From contig CAYTYA010000001.1 in NCBI GenBank assembly GCA_964442015.1, positions 1-64,000 on the forward strand: a stretch of DNA of 64,000 nucleotides, given 5' to 3'. Positions 52,004 through 61,931 of the stretch are shown here, piece after piece. The notes under the pieces were generated by a model. It searched no databases, was not told where the DNA came from, and was given only the letters and a program-made list of their open reading frames with translations. The DNA is from GCA-002701945 sp964442015 (GTDB taxonomy: Bacteria; Fidelibacterota; Marinisomatia; Marinisomatales; TCS55). Within the stretch, counting starts at the first letter, position 1. Each line of letters opens with the position of its first letter. The position numbers were made by a program, and so were the translations under genes.

Positions 52004-52843
52004 ATGAGTGATCTACACAAAAAACTTAAGTCTTTAAGGCGTGAACGTAAAATTGATCTTGAAGCAATTGAAAAACGAACTAAGATCGATTTAAAATACT
52101 TGAAAGCCATTGAAAATGGAAAATTTGAAATTTTACCAAGTACATATATCCGTTTATTTCTTAAAGCATATTGTGTTGAAATAGGAGCAGACCCCGTTGA
52201 TGCTCTTCATCAGTTGGATGAATTAAATAATATTAATAAGAAGAAGAAAAAGAAAGATTCTATTGATACTGGTGAAAATATTTTTACAGAAAATAATGAA
52301 ACAGAAGAAATTAATGAATCTTCTAAGATTGAATCGCCAAAAAACCCGTATCAGAAGAAATCCGAATGGCTTAAAGGTTTCTCCATGATATTATTACTTC
52401 TATTTAGTATATATATAATTAAAAAAATTGTTACAAATGATGAAAATTCAACTATGGATAATAATATCGAGCAAATATCTAGTTTAAATCCAATAACAGA
52501 TTTTGAATTAATTAATGATTTTATTATAGATAAAACAAATAGTGGCTCAATAGATGTAGCGCCTCCATTTATGGTAAAAATTATTTCAAGAAAAGAAAAT
52601 ATTTGGATAAGAACAGAAACTGATTCCGCTCTACCTATTGAGAATATTTTAAATAGCTCTAATCAGGATAACTTCTCATTCGTTAAAAGATTCGACTTAT
52701 TAGTTAATCCTGCAAAAAATATAAATATTTTTTGGAATGGCCAATTAATCCCCTATCTTGAATCAACAAATTATCCAGCAAAAATTAATCTGAATGGCAT
52801 TACTCGAACTATTACCATTCAACATTTCGTTCCTCAAAACTAA
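52004..52843 (+). CDS. RodZ-like HTH membrane protein
   Basis: The 279-residue protein has an N-terminal helix-turn-helix of the HTH_25 type (LKSLRRERKIDLEAIEKRTK and IRLFLKAYCVEIGADP, 7-65). An acidic-basic linker follows, then one membrane helix at about 126-146 (GFSMILLLLFSIYIIKKIV). A C-terminal beta-rich DUF4115-like domain covers about 185-275 (ISRKENIWIRTETDS, INIFWNGQLIPYLE). This order is that of RodZ, which connects MreB to the wall-elongation machinery. It sits directly upstream of mraZ; 159 bases separate them. Confidence 0.8.
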   Translation: MSDLHKKLKSLRRERKIDLEAIEKRTKIDLKYLKAIENGKFEILPSTYIRLFLKAYCVEIGADPVDALHQLDELNNINKKKKKKDSIDTGENIFTENNETEEINESSKIESPKNPYQKKSEWLKGFSMILLLLFSIYIIKKIVTNDENSTMDNNIEQISSLNPITDFELINDFIIDKTNSGSIDVAPPFMVKIISRKENIWIRTETDSALPIENILNSSNQDNFSFVKRFDLLVNPAKNINIFWNGQLIPYLESTNYPAKINLNGITRTITIQHFVPQN

Positions 52844-52961
52844 TTTTCTACACATTTCTACCCACTATCCTCTGATCATAATATAGCTACTCTATAAATC
52901 CATCTTTATTAACATTATTAGATAAAAATATATTGATATAAATATTCAAACGAAATATATT

Positions 52962-52978
52962 GTGGGTAGTTGTGGGTA
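52962..52978 (+). promoter_or_regulatory. MraZ operator (tandem GTGGGTA boxes)
   Basis: GTGGGTA occurs at 52962-52968 and again at 52972-52978, giving TGGGT boxes exactly one helical turn (10 bases) apart and ending 24 bases before mraZ. MraZ is known to bind direct TGGGN repeats spaced by 5 bases ahead of its own gene. A third, inverted copy (TACCCAC) lies at 52859-52865. The gap otherwise holds nothing I recognise. Confidence 0.8.
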
Positions 52979-53002
52979 AATATCCCTTATATTTAAATAG
53001 TT

Positions 53003-53467
53003 ATGACTACAAATTTAAATACATTTACTGGGGAATATTCTTATACGGTTGATAATAAAGGTCGTGTCAATATTCCAGCAAAATTTCGTAAAGCATTATC
53101 TGCGGATAATGAAGAAATGTTTGTTATTACAAAAGGAATGGATCCATGTATTTGGGTTTACCCGGCAATTATTTGGAAAAACATTGAAAATAATTTGAAA
53201 AACCTATCTTCACTATCAGCAATTAATAGAACTTTTGTTAGGAGCACTGTGCGTTATGCCTCCTCTACTACTTATGATAAACAAGGACGTATACAATTAA
53301 CATCAAACCTAATTGATTACTCTCATTTAAAGAAAAAAACATTAATCATTGGGATGGTGAACAAAATAGAAATTTGGAATCCTGATAAGCTAAAAGAAAT
53401 TGATAAGAAAAATATGAAAATAGATAATAATGCCTATGATGAACTTGCAGAAAAGATTATCATTTAA
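53003..53467 (+). CDS. mraZ: Transcriptional regulator MraZ
   Basis: MraZ is a DNA-binding repressor of the dcw cluster made of two AbrB/SpoVT-like domains. In this 154-residue protein they appear as YTVDNKGRVNIPAKFRKAL (14-32) and TTYDKQGRIQLTSNLIDY (about 91-108). The family's GRVNIP and GRIQL cores are both present. It is the first gene of the division and cell-wall cluster, with its probable operator 24 bases upstream. Its stop overlaps the rsmH start by one base (TAATG). Confidence 0.96.
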   Translation: MTTNLNTFTGEYSYTVDNKGRVNIPAKFRKALSADNEEMFVITKGMDPCIWVYPAIIWKNIENNLKNLSSLSAINRTFVRSTVRYASSTTYDKQGRIQLTSNLIDYSHLKKKTLIIGMVNKIEIWNPDKLKEIDKKNMKIDNNAYDELAEKIII

Positions 53468-54360
53468 TGAAAGAAGGCTCAATACAGGATTTAGCAAACC
53501 ATATTCCTGTTATGAGCAACGAAATTTTATCCTATCTAAACATAGTATCAGATGGAGTCTATATAGATGGGACCATTGGACCTGGAGGGCACGCCACCCC
53601 AATCCTCAACAAACTAGGAAAACACGGTAAATTAATAGGCATTGATCGGGATGAAGAAGCTTTGAAAATCTGCAGAAAAAACTTTTCAAACTCTTCCGCC
53701 CTACTATCTCTCCATCATTCATCATATAATAAGCTTGATACTATATTATCTAAAGAGGGCATCTCGCGCGTTAATGGTGTCATTCTTGATCTTGGGCTAT
53801 CATCAAATCAGCTTAATACTAAACAACGAGGGTTTTCATATAGATCTGACGGAGATTTAGACATGCGGTTTGATTTTTCTTCCGGTGAAAAAGCAAGCGA
53901 TATTATCAAAAATAATAATATTGATAAATTAACAAAAATATTTCAAATCTATGGGGAAGAACGATTCTCTTACCGCATCGCGCGATCAATGAAAGAAATG
54001 AAAGAAATGAAATCAGTAAATCATTTACGTGAGGCAATCCGAAGATGCACTCCTCCGAAAAATAGAGATCGTATCTTTGCTCGAATCTTTCAAGCTCTAA
54101 GAATAGTTGTGAATAAGGAATTAGAAATTCTACAAGATTTTCTTTTAAAGTTTGCTGATTTTTTATCTCCAAATGGAACAATAGCTATTATTAGTTATCA
54201 TTCCCTCGAAGACAGATTGGTGAAACATCAATACAAGCACTTATCAAATATTAGTTCATTAAAAATTTTAACAAAAAAACCACTTAGGCCTACAGAAATA
54301 GAAATAACAACTAATAAAAGATCTAAAAGTGCAAAACTAAGAGTAGCTAGGAAGATATAA
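53467..54360 (+). CDS. rsmH: 16S rRNA (cytosine1402-N4)-methyltransferase
   Basis: RsmH (MraW) methylates C1402 of 16S rRNA with S-adenosylmethionine. The 297-residue protein has the SAM-binding GTIGPGGHATPIL (31-43) and LDLGLSSNQLN. It also has GFSYRSDGDLDMRFDFSSGE, ALRIVVNKEL and ISYHSLEDRLVKHQ, the family signature. Length is standard. The region around 53581-53700 uses distinctly GC-richer codons than its surroundings. Two bases separate it from ftsL. Confidence 0.97.
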   Translation: MKEGSIQDLANHIPVMSNEILSYLNIVSDGVYIDGTIGPGGHATPILNKLGKHGKLIGIDRDEEALKICRKNFSNSSALLSLHHSSYNKLDTILSKEGISRVNGVILDLGLSSNQLNTKQRGFSYRSDGDLDMRFDFSSGEKASDIIKNNNIDKLTKIFQIYGEERFSYRIARSMKEMKEMKSVNHLREAIRRCTPPKNRDRIFARIFQALRIVVNKELEILQDFLLKFADFLSPNGTIAIISYHSLEDRLVKHQYKHLSNISSLKILTKKPLRPTEIEITTNKRSKSAKLRVARKI

Positions 54361-54362
54361 TT

Positions 54363-54695
54363 ATGAGAAAGCACACAAAAAGAAATGCTAGAAAACAAAA
54401 AGAATTTATACAGACATTATCGTTTTTTGGTATAGCGATTGCATCAATAGTCGGCCTTATATCTTATTTATGGGTCTATACAGAAATTGATGAGACTCTA
54501 ATTGCAATAGAATTGCAAAAAGCTACTAGAGAAGAATTAAATAACAGCATTAAGGATCTTCAAAATGATATTGCTTTACTTGGTAGGGTTGATCGTGTAA
54601 CAGAGAAAGCTAGAAAAGAGCTTGGTATGGTTTTCGCAACTCCCGAAACGATCTCAGTTTATATTAATCCAAATAATTTAGCATTTAATAAATGA
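54363..54695 (+). CDS. ftsL: Cell-division protein FtsL
   Basis: The 110-residue bitopic membrane protein has a basic cytoplasmic end (RKHTKRNARKQK), one membrane helix at about 18-38 (FFGIAIASIVGLISYLWVY) and a periplasmic coiled coil (IELQKATREELNNSIKDLQ). It ends with the LGMVFATPETISVYI segment. It joins the FtsQ/B/L part of the divisome; identity rests on size, topology and position between rsmH and ftsI since FtsL sequences are poorly conserved. The stop overlaps the ftsI start as ATGA. Confidence 0.85.
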   Translation: MRKHTKRNARKQKEFIQTLSFFGIAIASIVGLISYLWVYTEIDETLIAIELQKATREELNNSIKDLQNDIALLGRVDRVTEKARKELGMVFATPETISVYINPNNLAFNK

Positions 54696-56668
54696 CTAAA
54701 AATTATCTAAAGTTTCGTTCAAGAATCTTAATAGTTATATCTTTTGTTCTATTTTCATGGATAGGTCTGTCATTCAGATTATTTCAAGTACAAGTAATTA
54801 AAAGTTCAAAGTATAGACAGATCGGTTTTAAACAAGCGCAAGCACAAATACCTATCCCTTCAGTTAGAGGTAATATATATGACAAAAATAGTAAGCCCCT
54901 AACAAGAAATATTATTAAATACTCTTTTGCAACTTATCCTGGCAAAGTTAGTAACACAAGTAAGCTCGCGAATGAATTAAGTAATCATTTTGGACGTTCA
55001 TCAAAATATTATAAAGAGAAATTAGAAAAAAATAAGAACTTTACTTACTTGGAAAGAAATCTGAGTAAAGAAAAATCAAAAGCAATACTTGATGATTTAC
55101 CCGAAGGCTTAATTGTGGAGAGAGACTCACATCGGTTTTATCCAAATGGCAATATAGCTGCACAATTAATTGGTTACACTGATCCAGATAATTTGGGCCT
55201 TACAGGAATAGAACAGCAATTCAATGATTATTTAACAGGAGCACCTGGATGGGTAATACGTCAATTAAGCGGAAAAGGAAATGCTTTACCAAATAATGGA
55301 TTCCCATCAAAAGCGCCAATTGATGGAAATAACATCCAACTTACGATTGATCTTGATTATCAAGTTGTTTTGCAAGAAGAATTACATCGAAGAATTAATG
55401 AGACAGAGGCTTCATCAGCAATGGGTATTTTAGTTAACCCCCAGACTGGAGCAATATTAGCAATGGCTTCATTACCAGATTTTGATTCTAACTATCCATC
55501 AAAATATTCAATGCAATACCATAAAAACAGAGTATTAACTGACCAGTTTGAACCAGGGTCGACATTCAAGTTTGTTGCAGCTACTGCGGCTTTAAAGCAT
55601 CAATTAGTTGATTTAAATGAAGAATTTTTTTGTGAAAATGGACAATTCACATTTGCAGGAGAAGTTGTAAGCGATCATGAAGATTATGGGTTATTGACTT
55701 TTCCACAAATCATAGAAAATTCTAGCAATGTTGGAATAATAAAGATTGCTGATAGATTAGGAACAAAACGCTTGTATCGAGCCTGTCGAGATTTTGGATT
55801 TGGGATGCCCACAAATATTAGTTTTGCAGGAGAGGCTTCAGGAAAATTACGACATATAACAAAATGGAGCGGTTTTTCAATCGCTTCAGTGTCTATGGGT
55901 CAGGAAATTGCTGTTACAACATTGCAATTGGCAATGGCTTATGCAGCAATTGCCAATGGTGGATTCTTAATGAAACCTTTACTTGTTAAACAAATTATTG
56001 ATGATAATGGTAAATCTATTTATAGAGAAACGCCTGAAGTTTTAAGGAAAGTTTCTGATCCCTTAGTGATGAAAGATTTAACAAATATGTTAACTAGAGT
56101 TGTAGAAACAGGGACAGGAACAAACGCATACATTCCAGGATGGTCAATTGCTGGCAAAACAGGTACCGCTGAAAAATTTATTGATGGTGAATATTCAAAA
56201 ACAAAATACATATCGAATTTTGCAGGTTTTTTTCCTTCTGAGAATCCTCAGATAGTAGGTGTTTTTGTTTTAAACGAACCTAAATACGGATTTCATTGGG
56301 GGAATATCGGTGCAGCAACTATTTTTAATCGAGTTGTCAAAAGAATTATAAATATGGATGATTCAATTCAAATTTTGAAAGATAAATATAAAAAGGATCA
56401 AGAACCTCTAATGATGGTAGACAGTTTTATTAAATCAGATGAGGTTCAAATGAAGCCAATGTTTACAAAAGCAACATATGTAGATATGAATCAGTTTAGT
56501 AATGCCATGCCTGATGTTAGAGGTATGAGTCTCTTACAGGCAAAGATTGTATTGAGGCAAATGGGGTACAAAATAAAATTTAGCGGATCTGGGCAAGTAG
56601 CATGGCAAAGTCCAAAACCTGGGACGGATCTTATTGAGGGATCTGTATGTACTATAGGTTTACAATGA
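54692..56668 (+). CDS. ftsI: Penicillin-binding protein 3 (FtsI) with C-terminal PASTA domain
   Basis: FtsI is the transpeptidase of septal peptidoglycan synthesis. The 658-residue protein has an N-terminal membrane helix (10-28), the pedestal domain (PSVRGNIYDKNSKPLTRNI) and the transpeptidase domain. The active-site Ser290 is in PGSTFKFV; the SSN triad is in IENSSNVGI and the KTG box in AGKTGTAEKF. A single PASTA domain closes it (about 605-658, MPDVRGMSLLQAKIVLRQMG). A PASTA tail on the division PBP is uncommon in proteobacteria but known in Bacteroidetes and Firmicutes. Translational overlaps (ATGA) link it to ftsL and murE. Confidence 0.95.
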   Translation: MTKNYLKFRSRILIVISFVLFSWIGLSFRLFQVQVIKSSKYRQIGFKQAQAQIPIPSVRGNIYDKNSKPLTRNIIKYSFATYPGKVSNTSKLANELSNHFGRSSKYYKEKLEKNKNFTYLERNLSKEKSKAILDDLPEGLIVERDSHRFYPNGNIAAQLIGYTDPDNLGLTGIEQQFNDYLTGAPGWVIRQLSGKGNALPNNGFPSKAPIDGNNIQLTIDLDYQVVLQEELHRRINETEASSAMGILVNPQTGAILAMASLPDFDSNYPSKYSMQYHKNRVLTDQFEPGSTFKFVAATAALKHQLVDLNEEFFCENGQFTFAGEVVSDHEDYGLLTFPQIIENSSNVGIIKIADRLGTKRLYRACRDFGFGMPTNISFAGEASGKLRHITKWSGFSIASVSMGQEIAVTTLQLAMAYAAIANGGFLMKPLLVKQIIDDNGKSIYRETPEVLRKVSDPLVMKDLTNMLTRVVETGTGTNAYIPGWSIAGKTGTAEKFIDGEYSKTKYISNFAGFFPSENPQIVGVFVLNEPKYGFHWGNIGAATIFNRVVKRIINMDDSIQILKDKYKKDQEPLMMVDSFIKSDEVQMKPMFTKATYVDMNQFSNAMPDVRGMSLLQAKIVLRQMGYKIKFSGSGQVAWQSPKPGTDLIEGSVCTIGLQ

Positions 56669-58122
56669 AGAACACACTAAGCCGATTACTTAGAGAAGTT
56701 GTTAAAGTTGATAATATCCCAAATATTCCTATATCTGGGATATCAACAAACTCAGTAAACATTAATCCTGGTGAACTGTATATAGCTATAAAGGGTAATA
56801 AATTTGACGGACATACTTTTATTCCTGAAGCAATAAAAAATGGTGCAGCTGCTGTGATCACAGATAAGAGTTTTATTGAAGAGTTACCAATTCCAAAAAT
56901 AAATGTAACAAATCCTCGTAAAGAAGTATCACGAATTGCAGCAGAATTTTATAATCATCCAACAAAAAGAATGGTCGTAGTTGGAATTACGGGTACTAAC
57001 GGAAAAACGTCTATAGCTTCCTTGCTAACATCTATACTTAATACTGCAGGGAATAAAACAGCCCAAATTGGAACGCTAGGATTTATTGCAGAAGGATATT
57101 CAAAAAATAAATCTCTTACGACACCTGATCCTATAACCCTTCATGAAAATTTGCACAATCTTTGTGATGATGGATTTACTCATATTGTAATGGAGGCAAG
57201 TTCGCATGCATTAGATCAATATCGAATAAATGATATAGATTTTAATTTCACAGTCTTCACTAATCTATACCCTGAACATCTTGATTATCATGGTACGATA
57301 GAAAACTATTTTGAAGCAAAGGTAAAGCTATTCACATCATATCCTAATTCATCTGCTGCAGTAATAAATATTGATAATGAATATGGTAGAAAAATAGCTG
57401 ATAGATGTACTGTACCTGTTATAAGCACATCTATGTTTTCGGAAACAGACATTTCTTTCTTGAATTATAATATATCTCTAAATGGTCTTCATGGAATTAT
57501 ACAGGCAGGGAAAATATCATATAATATTAAATCTTCAATGATTGGGGCGTTCAATGCAGAAAATGTCCTTTGCGCAACAGCCACAAGTAACACGATGGGC
57601 GTTAGTAAAAAAGCTATTGAAAAAGGAATAGAATTATGTACATCAATTCCAGGACGTATGGAAACATTCCCTCTACGTTCTGGAGGAAATGCTTTAGTTG
57701 ATTATGCTCATACGCCTGATGCATATGAAAAAGTCCTTAGCACTATTAAGGAAATAATGATTGATGCTAAAGCAAATATTTATATTGTATTTGGATGTGG
57801 TGGTAATAGAGATATATCAAAAAGATCTCTAATGGCTGCAATAGCAGAAAAGTATGCAATGCATATTTTTGTTACTCCAGATAACCCCAGATATGAAAAG
57901 CTTCATAAAATAAATAAAGATATTGTGAGTGGATTTAAAAAAAATAATTTTGACGTTTTTGATGATAGAGAAATAGGGCTTAGAGCAGCATTAGATATTA
58001 CGTTAAAGAATGATATTGTTATTATTTTTGGAAAAGGACGCGAAGAGTATCAAGAAGTCGATGGAGAACTTATTTCATATTCAGATATAAAAATTATAAA
58101 TGAGTATTCTTATGAGAATTAG
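56665..58122 (+). CDS. murE: UDP-MurNAc-tripeptide synthetase MurE, meso-DAP type
   Basis: MurE adds the third amino acid of the peptidoglycan stem. I start it at ATG 56665, which overlaps the ftsI stop as ATGA; an upstream in-frame ATG at 56647 would add six residues. The 485-residue protein has the ATP loop GITGTNGKTS (107-116), the ASSHALDQYRI segment, and TPDNPRYEKL, the DNPR motif of meso-diaminopimelate-adding enzymes. The wall is therefore probably of the DAP type. It is followed by murF with a short overlap. Confidence 0.95.
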   Translation: MKNTLSRLLREVVKVDNIPNIPISGISTNSVNINPGELYIAIKGNKFDGHTFIPEAIKNGAAAVITDKSFIEELPIPKINVTNPRKEVSRIAAEFYNHPTKRMVVVGITGTNGKTSIASLLTSILNTAGNKTAQIGTLGFIAEGYSKNKSLTTPDPITLHENLHNLCDDGFTHIVMEASSHALDQYRINDIDFNFTVFTNLYPEHLDYHGTIENYFEAKVKLFTSYPNSSAAVINIDNEYGRKIADRCTVPVISTSMFSETDISFLNYNISLNGLHGIIQAGKISYNIKSSMIGAFNAENVLCATATSNTMGVSKKAIEKGIELCTSIPGRMETFPLRSGGNALVDYAHTPDAYEKVLSTIKEIMIDAKANIYIVFGCGGNRDISKRSLMAAIAEKYAMHIFVTPDNPRYEKLHKINKDIVSGFKKNNFDVFDDREIGLRAALDITLKNDIVIIFGKGREEYQEVDGELISYSDIKIINEYSYEN

Positions 58123-59446
58123 CTTACCAGATCCTACTCAATTTGAAGTTGTATTCCGCTCAGTAACTGGTCATACAATACCAATGGTTGGGGGAATAAC
58201 TACTGATAGCAGAGAATGTCGACCTGGAGATTTATATATTGCTATTCACGGTGAGAATGTTGATGGTCATGACTTTATTGATAATGCAGTTGATAATGGC
58301 GCAAAGGTTGTTGTAGTTGAGAAACATATTGAAACAAATGCATATAAAGTTTTAGTAAATAATTCTGTAGAAGCTATAAGCGCAGTTGCATCTTCTTGGC
58401 GAAATCAATTTGATATACCGATTATAGCTATAACAGGTTCGAATGGCAAAACATCTACAAAAGAATTATTACGTCATGTATTAAACGCCCAATTTGCCGT
58501 TCATGCGACAGAAGGGAATTATAATACTTCAATTGGTTTGCCCCTTACCTTATTCCAAATGATGCAAGCTCATTCAATAAGCATTTTAGAAATGGGAGCT
58601 AATCAACCAGGTGATATAGGTGCTTTATGTAGCATTGCTAATCCAACTCATGGTCTAATTACGAATATAGCACCTGCTCATCTTGAAGGATTTGGATCTA
58701 TTGATGAAGTAGCACATACAAAAGCTGCCCTATTTAGAGCTATGAGTGATAAAGGAATTGGATTTGTCAATCTAACAGATCCACATATAGCAAAAATGAA
58801 ACTACCAAAGAATTCAATAACTTATGGAATAACTACTGACTGTGATTATCCGGCTGATATTCATACCGAGGATGACGGAACGCTTTCTTTAACCATATCC
58901 ACAAAGGATATTTTTACTGGTTCAAGCAATTTTTCATTTGCAAAAAATATCATTGCTTGTGCAGCTATCGCAGATACTTTAAATATTTCGTGGGAATTAT
59001 TTCAAGATAGAATATCCACATTCCAACCTCCTCCTGGAAGATGTGAAATAAAAAAATCAAAAAACATGACATTCATCGATGATACATATAATGCAAATCT
59101 TGAATCAACAATTGCAGCAATAGACTATTTAACTGGTTTCTCAGGAAACGGAAGGAGAATTTTAATTTTTGGAGACATGTTTGAACTTGGCAAGGAATCC
59201 AGAAATCAACATATCAAGGTAGGAAAAAAATGCGCTGAGTCAGATCTTGATCTTGTATATACTGTAGGAAATGAAACTGAAGCAACTAATGAATCAATAT
59301 CGAGCGGCCCAAGCCATATGCATTTTAATAATAAAGAAGAATTGATAGAAAGATTAAGAAATGAAGTATTGGATGGAGATAAAATTTTAGTAAAAGGATC
59401 AAGAGGTATGGCCATGGAAACTATTATAGAAACATTAATGAAATAA
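58100..59446 (+). CDS. murF: UDP-MurNAc-tripeptide:D-Ala-D-Ala ligase MurF
   Basis: MurF attaches D-Ala-D-Ala to UDP-MurNAc-tripeptide. The 448-residue protein has TTDSRECRPGDLYIAIHGEN (N-terminal UDP binding), the ATP loop AITGSNGKTSTKELL (about 114-128), EMGANQPGDIGALCSIANP, and the C-terminal FIDDTYNANLES segment, typical of MurF. Two starts are possible: ATG 58100 or ATG 58112 (beginning MRISLPDP), both overlapping murE; no Shine-Dalgarno decides between them. Its stop shares a base with mraY. Confidence 0.96.
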   Translation: MSILMRISLPDPTQFEVVFRSVTGHTIPMVGGITTDSRECRPGDLYIAIHGENVDGHDFIDNAVDNGAKVVVVEKHIETNAYKVLVNNSVEAISAVASSWRNQFDIPIIAITGSNGKTSTKELLRHVLNAQFAVHATEGNYNTSIGLPLTLFQMMQAHSISILEMGANQPGDIGALCSIANPTHGLITNIAPAHLEGFGSIDEVAHTKAALFRAMSDKGIGFVNLTDPHIAKMKLPKNSITYGITTDCDYPADIHTEDDGTLSLTISTKDIFTGSSNFSFAKNIIACAAIADTLNISWELFQDRISTFQPPPGRCEIKKSKNMTFIDDTYNANLESTIAAIDYLTGFSGNGRRILIFGDMFELGKESRNQHIKVGKKCAESDLDLVYTVGNETEATNESISSGPSHMHFNNKEELIERLRNEVLDGDKILVKGSRGMAMETIIETLMK

Positions 59447-60549
59447 TGCTTTACGAACTTCTATTACCACTTAAAACCTATTATTCTCCTTTGAATTTAT
59501 TTCAATACATTACTTTTCGATCAGCATCTGCTGCAATCGTAGCTTTGTTTATAAGCTTCCTCATCGGGCCCTGGATTATCCACAAACTGCGTTTTCATCA
59601 AATAGGTGAAGAAATACGTTCATCCGGACCCGAATCACACCTCGTGAAGAAGGGCACGCCAACTATGGGGGGGATCATAATTCTAGGATCTGTGATCCTC
59701 CCAACCCTTCTCTTTGCTGATCTATCTAATACATTTATTCAAATAATTCTATTATCATTGATCTGGATGGGAATCATAGGCTTTTTGGATGATTATCTGA
59801 AAGTTATTAAAAAGTATGAAAAAGGTTTAATTGCAAAATATAAATTGATTGGACAGATATCGCTTGGTGTAGTAATTAGTTTCTGGCTTTATAATATTAC
59901 CGGATATCAAGATATAGTATCTTCCTCAAGTATACCATTTCTAAAGAATTATGAAATAGACTTTGGATTATTTTATCCATTTATAATTATTCTTGTAATA
60001 ACAGGCACATCTAATGCAGTGAATTTAACAGATGGATTGGATGGCTTAGCTGCTGGATTATTAGCTATTTCTTTTTCTGTTTTTTCAGCAATTGCTTACA
60101 TAAGTGGTAGAGTTGATTTTTCAGATTATTTAAATATAATGTATTTACCTGGTGCAGGAGAATTGACTGTTTTCACTGCTGCTATTACTGGTGCTTGCAT
60201 TGGTTATTTATGGTTTAATGCAAGCCCAGCAGAAGTGTTCATGGGCGATATAGGATCATTATCTACCGGGGCAGCGTTAGGTACATTAGCAGTATTACTT
60301 AAGAAAGAACTATTATTAGCAATTATTGGAGGAGTTTTTGTTTGGGAAGCTGTCAGTGTAATGATCCAAGTAAGCTATTTCAGATGGACTAAGCATCGAT
60401 CTGGAAAAGGAAAAAGATTCTTTAAAATGGCTCCTATTCATCATCATTTTGAACTGAAAGGATGGCCAGAATCACGTGTAGTTATTCGATTTTGGATTAT
60501 AGGAATACTATTAGCTCTTTTTTCACTAACAACATTTAAGATAAGATAA
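59446..60549 (+). CDS. mraY: Phospho-MurNAc-pentapeptide translocase MraY
   Basis: MraY transfers phospho-MurNAc-pentapeptide to undecaprenyl phosphate, forming lipid I in the inner membrane. The 367-residue protein has about ten membrane helices. Conserved loops are KKGTPTMGGI, GFLDDYLKV with the acidic pair, NLTDGLDGLAAGL, FMGDIGSLSTG, and APIHHHFELKGWPESRVV with the substrate histidines. The start of the gene (59521-59700) uses GC-rich codons unlike the rest. Confidence 0.97.
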   Translation: MLYELLLPLKTYYSPLNLFQYITFRSASAAIVALFISFLIGPWIIHKLRFHQIGEEIRSSGPESHLVKKGTPTMGGIIILGSVILPTLLFADLSNTFIQIILLSLIWMGIIGFLDDYLKVIKKYEKGLIAKYKLIGQISLGVVISFWLYNITGYQDIVSSSSIPFLKNYEIDFGLFYPFIIILVITGTSNAVNLTDGLDGLAAGLLAISFSVFSAIAYISGRVDFSDYLNIMYLPGAGELTVFTAAITGACIGYLWFNASPAEVFMGDIGSLSTGAALGTLAVLLKKELLLAIIGGVFVWEAVSVMIQVSYFRWTKHRSGKGKRFFKMAPIHHHFELKGWPESRVVIRFWIIGILLALFSLTTFKIR

Positions 60550-61931
60550 TGATGATACAAGACCGCGATAATATAGATATAAAAGGAAAAAATGTAGTTA
60601 TACTCGGTCTTGGTCTCAGTGGAGTGGCAGCTGCATCGTTGGCTGTACATAAAGGAGCTCATGTTTTTGTTAGTGATCAAAACAATTCACAGGATTTGAT
60701 TGATTCGTTAGAAGAATTAAAAACATTAAATATAAATGGTGAATTAGGAAAACATAGCCACCAAATATATGAGGCTGATCTTTGGATAATATCTCCTGGA
60801 ATCGCTCAAGATTCAGAATTAATTGTAAAAGCTAAAGAAAACAATATTCCGATTATTAGTGAAATAGAATTTGCCAGTTGGTTTACAGAATCCCCAATTA
60901 TAGCCATAACAGGTAGTAATGGTAAAACTACTACTGCTCATATCCTTGAAGAGATGGCGCAAACTAATGAAATTCACGGGCTTTTAGCAGGAAATGTAGG
61001 TATCCCCTTCTCCCATATGGTATTAAATGATTTAAATAGCCCAAACGCTAATAGAGTTTGGGTTCTAGAGATTTCAAGTTTCCAAATGGAATTTATTATT
61101 CACTTTAAACCGTTCATTTCAATATTTCTAAATATTTCTCCAGATCACTTAAATAGATACACATCAATGAGAGAATATATATCAGCCAAAATGAATATGT
61201 GGTCAAATCAGACTAAAGAAGATTTTATTGTATATAATGCAAATGACAATATATTGGTAGAGGAAATTGCGGAGTCCACCTCTAGAAAAATCGCTTTCGG
61301 GCTAAATTATCATCCGGAGGCGATTTTTCAACCAAATAAAACAAAAATATATAATGAAAAGCACGCCACGCTTATCGAGATGGATGAAATATCATTGCCT
61401 GGAAAACATAATTTATCTAATGCATTGGCTGCTTCTACTGCAGCTCATTTAATTGGTATTCCAAATAATAAGATTTGTTCAGTTCTATCTACTTTTTCAG
61501 GTGTGCCACATAGATTGGAAAAAGTAGCTGAAATAAATAATGTTACATATATAAATGACTCTAAAGCCACAAACTTAGATGCTGTTAGTGTGGCATTACA
61601 AAGCTTCTCACAGCCCATTATCCTTCTCTTAGGAGGCGTAGATAAGGGCAGTGATTTTCGATCACTCCTTCCTCATACCCACAAGTACCTCAAAACAGTG
61701 ATCGCTTTCGGGCAAGCTAAGGAGTTAATACTCCTTGCTTTTGGGGATGCGGTAAGATCTACCTCGGCAATGGATCTTAATAAAGCTCTAACCCTTGCCC
61801 AGAACTACAGCCAACCTGGAGATATAATTTTATTGTCTCCAGGTTGCGCTAGTTTCGACCAATTTGACAATTTTGAGCATCGTGGTGATCATTTTAGAGA
61901 CTTGGTTAATTCTATGGTAATAATTCAATGA
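60549..61931 (+). CDS. murD: UDP-MurNAc-L-alanine:D-glutamate ligase MurD
   Basis: MurD adds D-glutamate to UDP-MurNAc-L-Ala. The 460-residue protein has the N-terminal Rossmann-type VVILGLGLSGVAAASLAVHKG, the ATP loop ITGSNGKTTTAHIL (about 117-130), ISPDHLNRY, and the C-terminal TYINDSKATNLDA and PGCASFDQFDNF motifs. The segment at about 61621-61860, near the 3' end, is GC-rich relative to the gene. Starts ATG 60549 and 60552 are both possible; the first shares a base with the mraY stop. Confidence 0.97.
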   Translation: MMIQDRDNIDIKGKNVVILGLGLSGVAAASLAVHKGAHVFVSDQNNSQDLIDSLEELKTLNINGELGKHSHQIYEADLWIISPGIAQDSELIVKAKENNIPIISEIEFASWFTESPIIAITGSNGKTTTAHILEEMAQTNEIHGLLAGNVGIPFSHMVLNDLNSPNANRVWVLEISSFQMEFIIHFKPFISIFLNISPDHLNRYTSMREYISAKMNMWSNQTKEDFIVYNANDNILVEEIAESTSRKIAFGLNYHPEAIFQPNKTKIYNEKHATLIEMDEISLPGKHNLSNALAASTAAHLIGIPNNKICSVLSTFSGVPHRLEKVAEINNVTYINDSKATNLDAVSVALQSFSQPIILLLGGVDKGSDFRSLLPHTHKYLKTVIAFGQAKELILLAFGDAVRSTSAMDLNKALTLAQNYSQPGDIILLSPGCASFDQFDNFEHRGDHFRDLVNSMVIIQ

